64,000 nucleotides of DNA from Trachythela sp. YZ-2020 (GCA_016169945.1 JADLSH010000193.1:2604001-2668000), one strand, 5' to 3'; positions 32,692 to 44,947 are shown, counted from the stretch's first letter. Translations and numbers: made by a program. The notes: generated from the sequence alone by a model not told the origin.

Positions 32692-34532
32692 ATGGACGCC
32701 ATCAATAAGCACTTCCCGTTAAAAAAGCAAAGTACACGAGTCTGTGATAAACCATGGGTGTCGAATAAGCTGAAACGATTCATATCCAAGAGACAAACAT
32801 CCCTTACAAAGTATGGGAAGAAGTCCCACCCTTTTAAACTGTGGCGTAATAAAGTCCAAGCCGAGGTGAGATCATGTAAACAGTCATATTACCACAACAA
32901 AGTTCACAATATCAAAGATGGTGATATATCTAAATGGTGGAAAGAAGTCAAAAAACTTGGATGTGGTTCTGGCCAAACAGAATGGTGTGAACAGTTATTG
33001 GGCGAGTCTGCTGATACAATAAATGAACTGGCGGAGAAAATTAACAACTTTTTTGTTAGCATATCAGCTGAATTCCAACCTCTTGAGGCTGATTTGAATA
33101 ACCAAACTGAATGTACGCCTGACATGCTTGTTGACTCGTATAAAGCGTATCGTGCCTTAAAGGAAGTGAAACCCCACAAATCGGTTGGTCCCGATGAAAT
33201 CCCCAATGGGATACTTCGTGACTTTGCTTTTGAATTATCTCCAGTGATATCTGACATCTATAACAGTACCATGAAGGAGTGTCGGATACCAGGATTATTA
33301 AAGTCATCAATTGTTTCCCCAATACCCAAATGTATGCCACCGAAGACGATTGAAGATGACCTTCGCCCAATATCACTGACGTCACAGATAGCCAAAATAA
33401 TGGAAAGCTTCACCTTGGAATCCTTATTAAGGGACATTGGTGGCCTGATTGACCCATACCAGTTCGCGGTGAAAGGCCGGTCCACAACACAAGCATTAGT
33501 CTTTTTGCTACACAACGTTTTGATGACTCTTGACAGAGGCGGTTGCTCAATTCGGGCATTCTTTGCGGACTTTAGTAAGGGGTTTGACTTAGTTGACCAT
33601 AACGTTTTAATCGCGGAGCTAGAAAGGTTGGATGTACGTCCTCCTTTAGTAAGATGGATTCGAGCCTTCCTGACGGAAAGGAAACAATGCGTCCGCATTC
33701 GCGACAAGGTATCGTCATTTAAGTACCTGAATGGAGGTATACCCCAAGATACTAAGTTAGGCCCCATCCTATTTGCTGTACTGGTGAATAGTTTACTCCG
33801 TGAGTGGAATCTTAGAAGTAAATTTGTGGATGATCTGACAACTATTGAAGTTATCCCAAGATGTTCGCCGAGCATTACCCCTATGTTGGTCAATGATATC
33901 GGTGAATATGCTAGTACAAGAGGTATGCGATTGAATCCAAAAAAATGCAAGGAAATGGTTATTGACTTTCTCCAATATAGACTGCCAATTCGAGATTCAT
34001 TACAAATTGGTGGAAATACAATAGAAAGAGTAACGTCATACAAGTTACTTGGCGTACATGGAATTTACACTGTGACTATATTATTAAGAAAGCTAACAAG
34101 AGACTTTACATTCTGCGTATATTACGGAAAGTAAGGATTGGGCGCCAAGAATTAATAACAGTATACGTATACTGCAGCTTAATCAGACCAATTCTTGAAT
34201 ATGCTGCCCCTGTTTGGTCTGCAATCCCGGACTATTTAAAAACTAAAGTGGAAAAAGTCCAAAAGCGAGCCCTAAAAATAATTGACCCTGGTTCACCATA
34301 TGAAGAGTCGCTGTGCAGAGTTGGTCTACAAACATTGACAAAAAGACGAGAAGATATTTGTAGGAAATTTGCTAGAGACGGCAACAAATTATCTGGTCCC
34401 CTTAAAGAACTTTTTAACAATAACAGTGCTGGTATTAATCATGAATATAACTTACGGCATACACGCGAACCGAATTGTGTAAACTTTGTAAATACTGATA
34501 GATTTTTAAATTTTATAACCTGTAAATATTGA
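32692..34532 (+). pseudogene. LINE B reverse transcriptase (one frameshift)
   Basis: ORF 32692-34134 (480 aa) carries linker KPWVSNKLKRFI, DEIPNGILRDFA, DDLRPISLTSQIAKIME, motif A FADFSKGFDLVDHN, GGIPQDTKLGPILF (Asp in place of the usual Gly after Gln) and the active site KFVDDLTT near residues 376-383. A frameshift near 34050 moves the thumb to other frames; 34248-34532 gives the C-terminal part VQKRALKIIDPGSPY. The active-site Asp pair is intact, but the frameshift should inactivate it. Same clade as 54290-55795. Confidence 0.88.
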
Positions 34533-36032
34533 TATAACATCTTAATGTAATGTTAACATTATAGCACTTTTACTTAGCTATACTCTATGTAATAACTTGT
34601 AATTCAGCGTTGGCTACAATAAGTTTTTAAATAAACCTTCATTATTATTATTATAATAAACTCTAGAACTTAAATTTAAATCTATTTCAATATAATATTA
34701 CTCTTATCCAACGATTCTGCACTAGATTTCCTTTTCAGTAACATTTTAAGGCTTTAGTTACCTCCAGATAAGGGCAAGGCCAAGGTTGGGCTGAACCAGT
34801 CTCAGTGTCTCGAGTTAATATAACATTTCACCCATCTCTTCTTGCGTCTTCTTTAAAGAGTGTATTTGAACTACAACACATGGTACTTTAAACTTATTGC
34901 AGAGTATATATGACCATTTACCTTTCTCATTAAATTTCAATTTACAAAAAATACTATGCTTCAATAATACCCAATCATTCTCAAACGCGTCAGATAAATC
35001 CACGCTGTAGTGCAGTATTGTTGTAAAATCCGCCATTTCTTGCCTTCCCACTTGCTTAATATGGTTTCATCTGATAGTATAGCACTTCCCTAGTTCCCTT
35101 GCCTGGTTATGAGAATTACTGTTCATTATTAGCGCTCAAAATAACATATTTTTAGTTAACATAACCTTCGAGACAACCCTGCTAATGACATCACAAAAGT
35201 AATTGACCCCAAAGATAATTTTTTCAAGATGGCGGCGGATGAGCAAATCAAACTTTACTTGCATTTTACTCGCAAACAAAAATGTTTCAGAAGAAATTGG
35301 TAACATTTTCATAGTTAGGTTGTCCAGTAAGATTAAATAAGCCAATAAAAATTTTCGTTTCCAATGTCCTTTAAGCAGGATAGCTAAAAAATTGTTAAGC
35401 ATTTTAATACGAAAATTGGTGGAACTAATGGGCGTATATAGGCCAAGGACAAATCGATTAAATTTTGGTTCAATTTGGGTAAAAACGGGTTGAAACATTT
35501 AATTACATAGATTTGCTATGTGTTCAATAGAAAACAAGTCTCAGGTCAATGATAAATATAATGATATGGAATAGTACTCGAGGCGAGAATGCATGGTATG
35601 CCTCAACCACAAGATCCAAAAGCAGAAAATAACAGTGAGATTGTTGTCAAGATTGGTAATCTCATGGGAGGTGAGTTAAGCCAGGAAGATATTTCTGTCA
35701 GCCACAGATTACTAACGAGTAAGAAATATAAAGGTGAAAGATTCCATTGTTGATAGTCCTAAATGTCTAGGGGTAAATAATCTTGATAACTCCGATTGCG
35801 GCTTTAATATTGAATTTAGTGATCTACCTTCTCTTAGCATAATGTCTCCAGTATCAACCATTCCCCATTTAATCAATTTAGATGTTGACCTAAATATGGC
35901 TTCAGATCATAATTTTAATTACTACAGCTCACATGAATTCCATAGCAAGTATGACATCATTGAATGCTCATGATAAATTACTCCAGATGTTATCTGACTT
36001 TCTGAGACTAATTCTAAGGTTGATAGGATTGC

Positions 36033-36242
36033 ATGACGAATGTCGACATAAATGCATATAATTTTATTTCAGAACCTAGTCTTTCAAATGAAGGAGGTGT
36101 TGGATTTTATATTAAAAATGGTTTTAATTTTATTGTCCGCTCTGAATTTACTTCGTCTCAATCAGACTATGAAGTCCTTTGGATAGAGATTCAATTTGAT
36201 GGCCGATCAAATTTAATATGTGGAGTTACGCATCGACATCCA
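36033..36242 (+). pseudogene. LINE A endonuclease fragment, copy 2
   Basis: Reads MTNVDINAYNF, GGVGFYIKNGFNFIVRSEF and WIEIQFDGRSNLICGV, the same order as copy 1 and without the MITE, so it serves as the empty site. It ends where LINE D is inserted; the catalytic GDFN part is deleted. Confidence 0.8.
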
Positions 36243-37335
36243 AAGTGTACAAAGTCTCTTCGCCAGATCAATCGAGTTAAACATATTTTGGACAGCCGCA
36301 CTCTGATAGTGATAATCAGGGCCGTATCTACGGGGGGGGGGGGGGGTTTGGGGGGCTGTCCAAACCATGAATTGTATTTGGAGATTTAGTCGGCAGAAGC
36401 GAGATTTGAGTCGGCACAAAACAATACAAGTCGGCACAAAACAAGTCGGAACAAAAAAAGTCGGCACAAAGAATAGAAAAAAGGAATTTTTGTTTTTAGG
36501 AATAAAATTTATTTGCAAGAGAAAACTTATGTATTAAACTACTATTCCCCTCCCGTCGACACATAAAAAATGAGAACAAAAATTGTAAGTAGTCGGTACA
36601 AGTTCGTTTGGCAGTCGGTTGAAACCACCTTACACCCCCCTGGATAATTTTCTGAGTACGGCCCTGGTGATCATAAACGCTTTGGTCTTCAGCAAACTTT
36701 ATTATTGTTCATCTGTGTGGGCAAATACGTCTAAGAAAAATATTGCCAAACTACAGACTGTGCAAAATTTTGCCGCACGAATTGTTAGTGGCACGAGAAA
36801 GTATGATCATGTTACACCCGTTTTACAACAACTAAACGGTTACCTGTTTCTTATATGTTGCGATATAAAGATGCTATTATGACATTTAAGTGTCTTAAAG
36901 GGTTAGCTCCACCATACCTTGCAAGAAGATTTACATCTAGATCCCAGACACATGATCGGGTCACTCGACAAATGGATGAATTAGATATCCCATTTTATCG
37001 GACAGCTGCGGGTCGGCGCTCGTTTTTATATAGAGCAACTAAATTATGGAATGATTTAGACAACAACACTAAAGATAGTTCAAGTATTGGAGAAAAAACT
37101 AGTTAGAGAGATTTTGCATAAAGAGTACCGGAAATAATTTTATATTTAAGAAATTTAGCAACAATTAGTTTTATAAGTTTGTACACATATCTATCTATCT
37201 ATATTTTGATACATTAGTATATCTTCTAATTAACTCATGTAAATAGGTAATTAATTATAATCTTCATTTTATATATGCATTGTAATTATTTCTGAAAAGC
37301 CATTTTGGAGAAAAAAAATAAATTATTATTATTAA
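36243..37335 (+). mobile_element. LINE D, 3' fragment
   Basis: 5'-truncated non-LTR element containing only the C-terminal part of a reverse transcriptase: CTKSLRQINRVKHILDSRTL before a nested MITE (36317-36666), then NALVFSKLYYCSSVW, LQTVQNFAARIVSGTRKYDH, a frameshift near 36850, YKDAIMTFKCLKGLAPPYLA and RRSFLYRATKLWNDL to 37106. The 3' UTR ends in AATAAA and an (ATT)n tail at 37317-37334. A widespread cnidarian CR1/L2-like type. Dead. Confidence 0.85.
36317..36666. mobile_element. hAT-like MITE with 8-bp target duplication
   Basis: The 350-bp element begins CAGGGCCGTA and ends TACGGCCCTG. The flanks GTGATAAT (36309-36316) and GTGATCAT (36667-36674) match at 7 of 8. It has a long G-run at the left end and AGTCGGCACAAAA reiterations near 36390-36470. 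It splits the LINE D reverse transcriptase frame; the protein alignment continues across it. Confidence 0.85.
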
Positions 37336-37537
37336 TTGACAGACATATGCCTATTAATTTAAGCAACTTTCTAGAAAAGAATTAGAATTTCGAACAAAAC
37401 CATGGGTAACCCCATAGTTTTTTCATAGTTAAATTGAAATTGCTAAACATTTTTGTTAGCAAATGTAACATTTATAACCCTTTCAGAGTCGAAGTGATAT
37501 TTGTGTAGTTCAAATGAACGTTAGAAGCGCCTTAGCA

Positions 37538-37750
37538 CAGGGCCCTTTTTTATTACCCCACCCTGTAAAGGTTGGTCCGTTTAGATGGGATATATAAAAA
37601 ATTGTCTCTGAAAATGCACGAAATCAAGCCACAGAGACTCAAGAATACGACCCAGACCCCCCCACAATGTTCGCAAATCTCCAATATACCAGGTTTGTCA
37701 GGTCCATTTCCCTTGATGTCCCCCCTAACCATTTCTTGGAAAAGGCCCTG
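37538..37750. mobile_element. hAT-like MITE, family H2 (copy 2, internally deleted)
   Basis: The 213-bp element starts CAGGGCCCTTTTTT and ends AAAAGGCCCTG. The interior shares TGTCTCTGAAAATGCA and the CCCCCTAACCATTTCTTG end with 5603-5971. The flanks share CTTAG. Shorter than the other copies by internal deletion. Confidence 0.7.
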
Positions 37751-37944
37751 GCTTAGAGAGTCCCTTTCATATCCGATCATACAACTATTCAGGTTTTTAT
37801 AAATTCTTTCATTTTCCCCTATAATTTTGATACGAAAGTTTGTATATAGAAAGACAAAAAAGTTGGTCATTTTAATCGGAAAAGTTGGTCATAATGATAT
37901 GACACCCCCCCAATCGTGATTCGTTCGCCACGTCCCTGACTACT

Positions 37945-39404
37945 ACTTCAACAGAAATTGAAATAGAAATTTCCAAGCTAAAAATTTTAAGGCTACTGGT
38001 CCCTTCAGTATTCCCATTTCCGTTTTGAAAATTCTCAAAACAGTGATAGCTAAGCCATTAGAAACCTTGTTTAATATTTCACTCTCATGCGGAACTGTCC
38101 CGAGTAAGTTTAAATTAGCTAGTGTAATACCATTTATAAAAATAAATCGCCATCTTCCTTTTGTAATTACCGCCCAATATCTCTTCTTTTTATTTTTAAC
38201 AAGCTTCTGGAGAAACTTGTGTGTAACAGATTGTTGGATTTTCTCCGGCAAAAACATTCTACTGATCATGCTATTCTTAGTATCATTGACAAAATTCAAA
38301 GAGTAATTGATGAACGAGACTTTTCATGTGGGATATTTTTAGATTTTAGTAAAGCTTTTGATACAGTAAATCATAACATTTGGATTAACAAATTGGAGCA
38401 CTATGGTGCAGAGGATTGGCTAAAGATTGGTTTATTTCGTACTTAAGTAATCGACAACAATCTGTAACCATTAATAATACTACATCGAGTCCAATCTTCA
38501 TTTCTTGTGGTGTTCCTCAAGGATCAGTCCGTAGTCCGCTGCTTTTCCTCCTATATATAAATTATTCTCACCTTTGCTCTGATGTCTTTGATTTTCATCT
38601 ATTTGCCGATGATGCTAATCTTTTCTATAGACACAAGAATATTCGTACAATGCAATCTATTATTAATACTGAATTAATTAACATCCATATTTGGCTATGT
38701 GCAAATAAACTTTCACTTAATATAGACTTAATAAAATCTAACTTTGCTATTTTCCACTCCCCTCAAAAAAAGATATCCTTCAATTTCGAACTCATTATAA
38801 ATGACCAGTATTCGAACCAAGAAAATTGCATCAAATATCTTGGTATTTTAATTGACTCTAACCTAAATTGGAAACCTCAGATTAAATCAATTATTAAAAA
38901 GATAAAAATAAATAATTATAAAATTTCGCTATTATGTTGACACTGCAATCCTTATCAACCTTTACTATGCTTTAATTTACCCATTTTTAATTTATGGTAT
39001 TATAGTTTGGGGAAATACGTATCCAACCACACTCCAATCTCTCTATCTTCCACAAAAAAGGGTATGCGTATTATAACATTTTCAAATATTGATGAGCATT
39101 CAAGTCCTATATTTAAGCTATTAAATATTGTTAAGCTGTTCGATCTCGCTACTCTGAATATTGCAATTTTATGTTTAAGTTTCGAAATCAACGTTTGCCT
39201 CCCGTTTTTGATACTTTATTTATCTCAGCTGATAAAGTACATAATTATAATGATACAAGAGCTGCAGCAAAGCAGTGCTTTTATCTGCCTAAAGCAAGAA
39301 CAAATTATGGACTCTTCAATATCAGATTTAGAGGACCAAAAATATGGAATTCAATTTCGGAAAAAATTAAATTATATCGTTACAACAATTTAAGAGAAAA
39401 TTAG
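37945..39404 (+). pseudogene. LINE A reverse transcriptase, copy 2
   Basis: Pieces in order: ISIPVLKILKT-like start near 38000, SCGTVPSKFKLASVIP, LDFSKAFDTVNHNIWI (38341-38390), a frame change near 38420, WFISYLSNRQQSV, CGVPQGSVRSPLLF, active site LFADDANLFY (38602-38630), KYLGILIDSNLNW, a stop at 38940, and the C-terminal NYGLFNIRFRGPKIWNSI (39298-39360). The Asp pair is intact, but at least three frame breaks make it a pseudogene. Confidence 0.85.
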
Positions 39405-39835
39405 AAGATGAATTTGTATGTAAGTACTAATTTCTGGCTTTTCTACTAAGCAAATTGATTTTTACTATTTGATTGGTCAATCGTTTCTCAATTTCTATCT
39501 GATGATGCTCAATTGATGGTCATGTGATAAACATGATAAAAAAATATTTTTCTATATGTTGCATGACTATACTGATTGATAAACAATGTAGATTTTTTGT
39601 TTGCTTGTATTTTTGTTGTACTTACTGTGTGCATAAGTCCTGTAATATATAACTATATCACGTGCTCACTTAAAAATGTGTTTAATTATTTTTGGCAATC
39701 TAGCTTTCAGGCATTATTAGCAATAGCTATTTCTGAGAGCTAGTATCCATTTTTACTATGTATTTCGCAATTCTCATGATTTTGTAATAACTTAAAAAAG
39801 GTTACAAATACATTAAATTATTGTTGTTGTTGCTT

Positions 39836-40623
39836 TCGTGGGCGGAAGACAACTAAATGCATGATTAGTTCACGTGATTTATGCATGAACGTTTAGGTTT
39901 AATTCGCTGGCGGAAGTATGAAGTCGCTGACTTTTTGCGTAAGTAAATCCCTCGTAATTATAGCCGCATGTTTTTAAGATAACGCTCGATAATCTGTTCA
40001 CAATTGTAAGTTCAAAGTGGCTTGTTCACAGTTTCTAGATTTCTAGCTTCGTATGAAGAAGCCGATATTAAAATTATAATTACAATTTTAAAACCAAACT
40101 GCTCAAACCTATTTATACTGATCCAATTTCAGCGTGTTTTTTTTTCTATCGGCTTGTACCTTCTAGCGCAATGACGCATTTGATACCTTCTAAAAGCTTC
40201 TGCAGAGAAAAGAGCTAAATAGCACAATTGCTTTAAATTGTTCCTCTAAAAGTTCACTAAAGCCACACTTTCAGTTGGTCTAGATTCCAACATAAGGAAA
40301 CCAGCGCACCTTAAAAAATTACCTGCGGAGTTTGAAGAGTGAAATCGGAAGTACTCTTCGCATTTCTGATTTCTAATATTTTGAGACTGTTTTACAGATT
40401 TCGTACGTAAAAGAGAGGGTCGCGGCACTTTCATGTCTATCAGTCTATGTCTATGTCTATGTCTACCTTAGATTCAGTATACCTGATATGAAACCTAATA
40501 TACCGCTCTGATGTACTTCCAAATGAATGATGTGACTATTGCTATTTCCGGATATTAAGAATGGTCAATCTCATGGGGAGCGTGCAAATACCTCCAAGAT
40601 GATTGGAAATCTTACTTTGTTAT
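39836..40623. other. Non-coding, with a CTATGT hexamer run
   Basis: No gene recognised. A short run of CTATGT units lies at 40436-40466. The minus ORF at 40246-40434 has no motif. Confidence 0.4.
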
Positions 40624-40940
40624 CAGGGCCTTTTTAATAAATCGTTAGTGGGGGGCATCATTGAAAGGGGACGTAACAAGTAGGTGGTGTATTACAGGAG
40701 CGGGAAGGTGAAGGGACGTCTGGGGTCCTCCCCCAGAGACAATTTTTGATATATCCCATCTAAACGGAGCAAGGTTTTGTTGTGAGAATACCATAACTTT
40801 CCTCTAAACTCAGAATAAATAAATTTATATTTTGGACAAAAGTGACCTTCGCTGGGGAGGCCAAAATAGCTTACTGTGGGGGCCAACATGGGGGCTGGAG
40901 GTCTTTGGCCCCTCCAGTGCATTAGTTAAAAAAGGCCCTG
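40624..40940. mobile_element. hAT-like MITE, family H2 (copy 3)
   Basis: The 317-bp element begins CAGGGCCTTTTTA and ends AAAAAAGGCCCTG, lying in opposite orientation to the other two copies (internal AGAGACAATTTTTGATATATC). The flanks TTTGTTAT (40616-40623) and CTTGTTAT (40941-40948) match at 7 of 8. No ORF. Confidence 0.8.
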
Positions 40941-41049
40941 CTTGTTATTATACAAGGTGTGTTACACAGGGTAATCCAACTTTAGCATGTTGTCGTGCGT
41001 TTTTTTAGTTTATATATTTACTTTTTCATACCAATAAAGATCAATCTTT

Positions 41050-42560
41050 TGGCTTTCAAATGATACCATCTTTTGTATCATTGCAACCAAAATAGCCAAA
41101 TACGATCCGATTACAAATAGCCAATCCGCCACTCCCAGAATTCTTACTTTTCGTTGCACCCACTCCGAGACCACAAAATTTGTTCATTATATGCTAGTGA
41201 TAACCACTGCCATCATAAAACACAAATGTTGTCTGTCGGTTAACCCGCACGTCTCGAGAAAATTGCTATTACGTATGATGACGTCATCTATAGGTGAGAA
41301 AATTAAATATTTGGAAATTCGAAAATTCGACAAGACCATCAGATATAGAGATGCAGAAGTGCACTAAAAACTCTATTACGCCAGTTACTCAGTCACTCTT
41401 AACTGAGATATCGCTTATTGAGTTTTGAAAAATGTGCTGAGTAAGCATTTTCTATCCATTTTCAAACTCGAATATAGTTCACTGTAACGGTTTTGTTTTC
41501 CTGTCTGCAAGATTTTGTCACGAGATTGACTGCAGTAGAAAGGCTTAAATGTTTCTATCGCGATATTACCTTGAATTTAGCGCTCATTGTTATTAATAAA
41601 AAGGTAGATTTCTATGACTATGTATGAATAGAATCTGTGAAAAGAATCTTGTAAACTGTGAAAGCGAGAAAGAATCAAAATTTTCCTCACTAACATATTA
41701 AAATCAGTATCAGGAAAACGAGAACTTAGCTATACTTGGATCTATATTTCGCGCAAACGTTTGCTGAAAATTAAAGGTATGACCGCGTTTTACAAATCTA
41801 ATTGTCGCAGTTTTCTGGTTCAACTCACAGAGTAATCTACCTTCTTTGATGCACGTACTGAGACGCCAATTCAAGATACTTTTACGTTGAAAACATTTGA
41901 TCCCTTCTCCTGGAGTCGATATTTTGAAACAAGCTGCATTGACATGAAAATATACCAGTTTCAGTAAACCTATTTAGAGTTTGAAAATGAACAAAACTTT
42001 TTCAAAACATTGGTCAGCGATATCTCAGTGACGAGTGAACGAGAGTGACCGAGAGTAATTGGTGTAATAAAGTTTTTTAGTGCACCAGTGCAGCTCTATC
42101 TGATGGTGTTGTCGAATTTTTTAATTTCCAAAATATTTAATTTTCTCACCTGTAGATGACGTCATAGATACGTAATAGCAATTTCTCGAAACCTGCGTGT
42201 TAACCGATTGACAACATTTGAGTTTTATGATGGCAGTGGATCACACAAACTTATAATGAACACATTTTGTAGTCTCCGAGGGGGTGCAACGAAATTTGTT
42301 TTCCAGTTGCATTTTGGCGAGTGGGGGATGGCCTAAAATTGCCGGTCAGGAAAAAGGATTTCTCCACCATTGAGAGTTGAGTAGTGCAAAGCTATTGACA
42401 TTATTCTCATTTCGGATTCAAATTTACTAATTTTAATAAGATGGCGTAACCATGGGCTATTTATCAAGTGTTGGTAAATTTAAAGAAGGTTCAAATCGCG
42501 ATTCAACAACGAAATTTGGTGGTTTATGTACTAGTTTCTGCCTGCCTGTTGTTTAGAAAC
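41050..42560. repeat. Repeat R1 copy split by a 1.15-kb foldback
   Basis: 41050-41130 (GGCTTTCAAATGATACCATC, ATCATTGCAACCAAAAT) and 42330-42560 (TTTCGGATTCAAATTTA, GGTTCAAATCGCGATT) are the two halves of a unit that is contiguous at 51665-51900. Between them, 41148-42300 folds back: the left arm 41148-41475 and right arm 41975-42300 are complementary over about 300 bp (TTCGTTGCACCC, AATTGCTATTACGTAT, GATGACGTCAT, AGTGCACTAAAAA). The 0.5-kb centre has no ORF of note. Confidence 0.7.
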
Positions 42561-42737
42561 GTTAGAAAATTAAATTGATAGACCCTACAGGCTAATATGT
42601 GTTTATGCCAGTTCCTAGCCAATGAACTAAAACATACAAATTAAAGGCTTCGTAACTTTGCCATTCCGTGTTTGAGATATCAAAACCAATGGCTGAAATT
42701 CACCGGGGGGGGGGGGGGGAGGGGGTGCAAAGCCTCC

Positions 42738-43225
42738 TAAATTGAAAGGCTACAATATGTTCAAAATACTGCCGCTAGAATTGTTTCTCAGATTGGTAAA
42801 TTTGAACATATCACTCCAGTTTTAGTGGATCTTCATTGGCACCAATACATTACCGTATAGTTTTTAAGATCTTATTGATAGTTTATAAGACACTTAATGG
42901 CATTAGTCCTACGTACTTAGCTGACTCACTACAGTTTTGTAAATCCTCAAGATCATTGCGATCTGTATCTAATGGACTTTTATATCAGCCAAGAACTAGC
43001 TAGTACAAAGACATATGGAGATAAAGCATTTTCAAGTCGTCTAGTACTACCATTTTTAAGAAGTCTAGCTGTTAAAACTTACCTTTTTTCTAAATTTGTA
43101 AATAGAAAATCCCTACTTTTGTAGGCAATTTTATGTATTTAGGGAAATAGCCAGTATATTTTTAATTTTACAAAGTTATGTAAAGCGCAATGAACATCGT
43201 GATTTGTGCGCTCTATAAATAAAGT
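42738..43225 (+). pseudogene. LINE reverse transcriptase C-terminal fragment
   Basis: Mixed frames give LQYVQNTAARIVSQIGKFEH, a VLVDLHW phrase, LIVYKTLNGI and TYGDKAFSS, the usual order at the C-terminus of CR1/L2-like reverse transcriptases. A 3' UTR and an AATAAAG-TTTATTATATTATTG end follow. Several frameshifts; 5'-truncated. A G-run lies just upstream (42704-42726). Confidence 0.75.
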
Positions 43226-43890
43226 TTATTATATTATTGTTAATATTATATACTTTATATGTCAGTATTTGCGACCGTTTTGGTGTCATAAATATACTTC
43301 ACACACTATTTACATTAAGCCAGATCGAATTGAAGCTATTAATTCAACATTACTCAATGAACGCGTCTATTTGATAATTTCTATCGTAAAGTTTATACAA
43401 AACTTACCATTCTCTGCACAAATTTAGCCGAGACTTGATCAAAGAATTCTCAATGCAAACAATCTTCTGGTTCGCTCAGTTCAATAAATTCAGGAAAACA
43501 GGCAGCCGTGTTTCGTCGCGAAAAGCCAAACAATGTATTCTAATATTTTGATATTTTGAAAAACATCGATCCGTGCGAAATATGAAAACACGGACAGGTG
43601 TGTGAAATATGATTTTAGACTGATTGTAGTGAAGTGCTTAGATTTCCATACTCGTTGTTTATCATCAGCGGTAATAATGTACTATGCAAATTTGATTGGC
43701 TGTGAGGAAATTGGAGCTGCTCTTGTTGGGTGGCGAACTTCTCACTTGTTAATTGTTTGGCTTTGTGAAGATTTAGTGATAATGCTATGCGTTGTTAATT
43801 TTTATTACACTGAAGCGTGGCACTTCGATTATATTGGCGAAGCTTTATCAACCATAGTGTTTTTAGTGAAGCTAAAGCTACTACTTATAT
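43226..43890. other. Non-coding, no gene recognised
   Basis: The 100-residue ORF at 43602-43904 has no motif I recognise and runs into the next LINE fragment. A 73-residue ORF at 43206-43427 starts inside the previous LINE tail. Neither is supported. Confidence 0.4.
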
Positions 43891-44913
43891 CAACCACATT
43901 TTGATTATTGTTCTATGGTGTGGAGCAACTGTACGTTGTGAATCCTTGAAAAGAAAAGTACAGAAATTTCAAAACCGAGCTGCAATAGTCATTACAGGTG
44001 ATTCCGGCATATGAAATACGCTCCGCAGATATTTAAAAAAATTAAATTGGAAAACGCTTGCGGAAAGACGAAAGGTGCAGAACTAAAATATGTATCAAAA
44101 GCCCTTGCATGCGAATGTCCTGAGAACATTTCAGATATATGTTTAAAATGTCTAATTCTGAACGATATGAGTTAAGAAGTAATAATAACAAGATTTTGTA
44201 GACCTAGCCAGGAGCAGTTGCGAAAAATGCAACTTAGGCCCTCTGGCAGGAATTGAATCTGCGGCCAGAGGGCCTAAGTTGCATTTTTCGCAACTGCTCC
44301 TGGCTAGGACTGCAAAAATGTATATATAATTCCGTTCGAGTATTCCATCTACCAACACCATTTACTATTAATCTTATCGAACGAGATGCCGAGAAAAATC
44401 TTGACTTTACCCATACACCATTTACTGGCATCACTCCCATCCTATATACCGAACTTGCGGTTGACGCTCAGCAGCTGGACTCTGTAGCTCAGTTGGTTAG
44501 AGCGCTGCACCGGAATCGCAGGGCCGCAGATTAAATTCCTGCCAGAGGGTGTATAAGTTGCATTTTTCGCAACTGCTCCTGGCTAGGTCTGCAAAAATGT
44601 ATATATAATTCCGTTCGAGTATTCCATCTACCAACAAGTAATAATAACATACTGATGTTGTCGAAGCCCAAAACCAATTCAATGAAAAGGACTTTTGGAC
44701 TTGCTGCTGCCAAAGTGTGGAATCAACGTAAAATAAGTAATGTATTTTATCTCATTTGATGTATGAGGGGAAATAAGGGAGATTTGGAGAAAAAATTGCT
44801 AGTAGGGGTGGGGGGGGGATTTTATTGCTACATGCACGGCCTAATGAAAAGCAACCCTGTTTGACTGTATTTTAACTTATTATGGTTGATTAGTTACCGT
44901 GCAAAAATATGTT

Positions 44914-44947
<34 letters not shown>

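Larger units (their letters stand above)
29277..34654 (+). mobile_element. LINE B (endonuclease plus FVDD reverse transcriptase), split by LINE C
   Basis: A CR1/L2-like non-LTR retrotransposon: endonuclease ORF 29337-30290, then LINE C (about 30291-32684), then the reverse transcriptase 32692-34532, a short 3' UTR and an (ATT)n tail at 34640-34654. The protein frame just before LINE C and just after it joins into one linker, so LINE C entered a complete LINE B. Its left border lies in the LINE A reverse transcriptase and its right border abuts the second LINE A unit, so it sits at a duplication junction rather than in a simple insertion site. Confidence 0.8.
34655..39835 (+). mobile_element. 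LINE A, copy 2, interrupted by LINE D and MITEs
   Basis: 34655-36242 repeats 25584-28018 (minus the MITE) with few differences. LINE D fills 36243-37335. 37336-37410 matches 28434-28508, so about 415 bp is deleted. A unique stretch with a MITE (37411-37944) follows. The reverse transcriptase then runs 37945-39404, with a 3' UTR to a (TTG)n-like tail at 39820-39833. This copy reaches the natural 3' end that copy 1 lacks. All frames are broken. Confidence 0.8.

Noticed and set aside
33258..34043. 261-aa minus ORF inside LINE B
   Set aside because: Shadow of the reverse transcriptase on the opposite strand; no domain recognised.
44479..44550. Functional tRNA gene
   Set aside because: A- and B-box-like parts exist, but the B-box is mutated, no 7-bp acceptor stem closes and SINE body follows directly.
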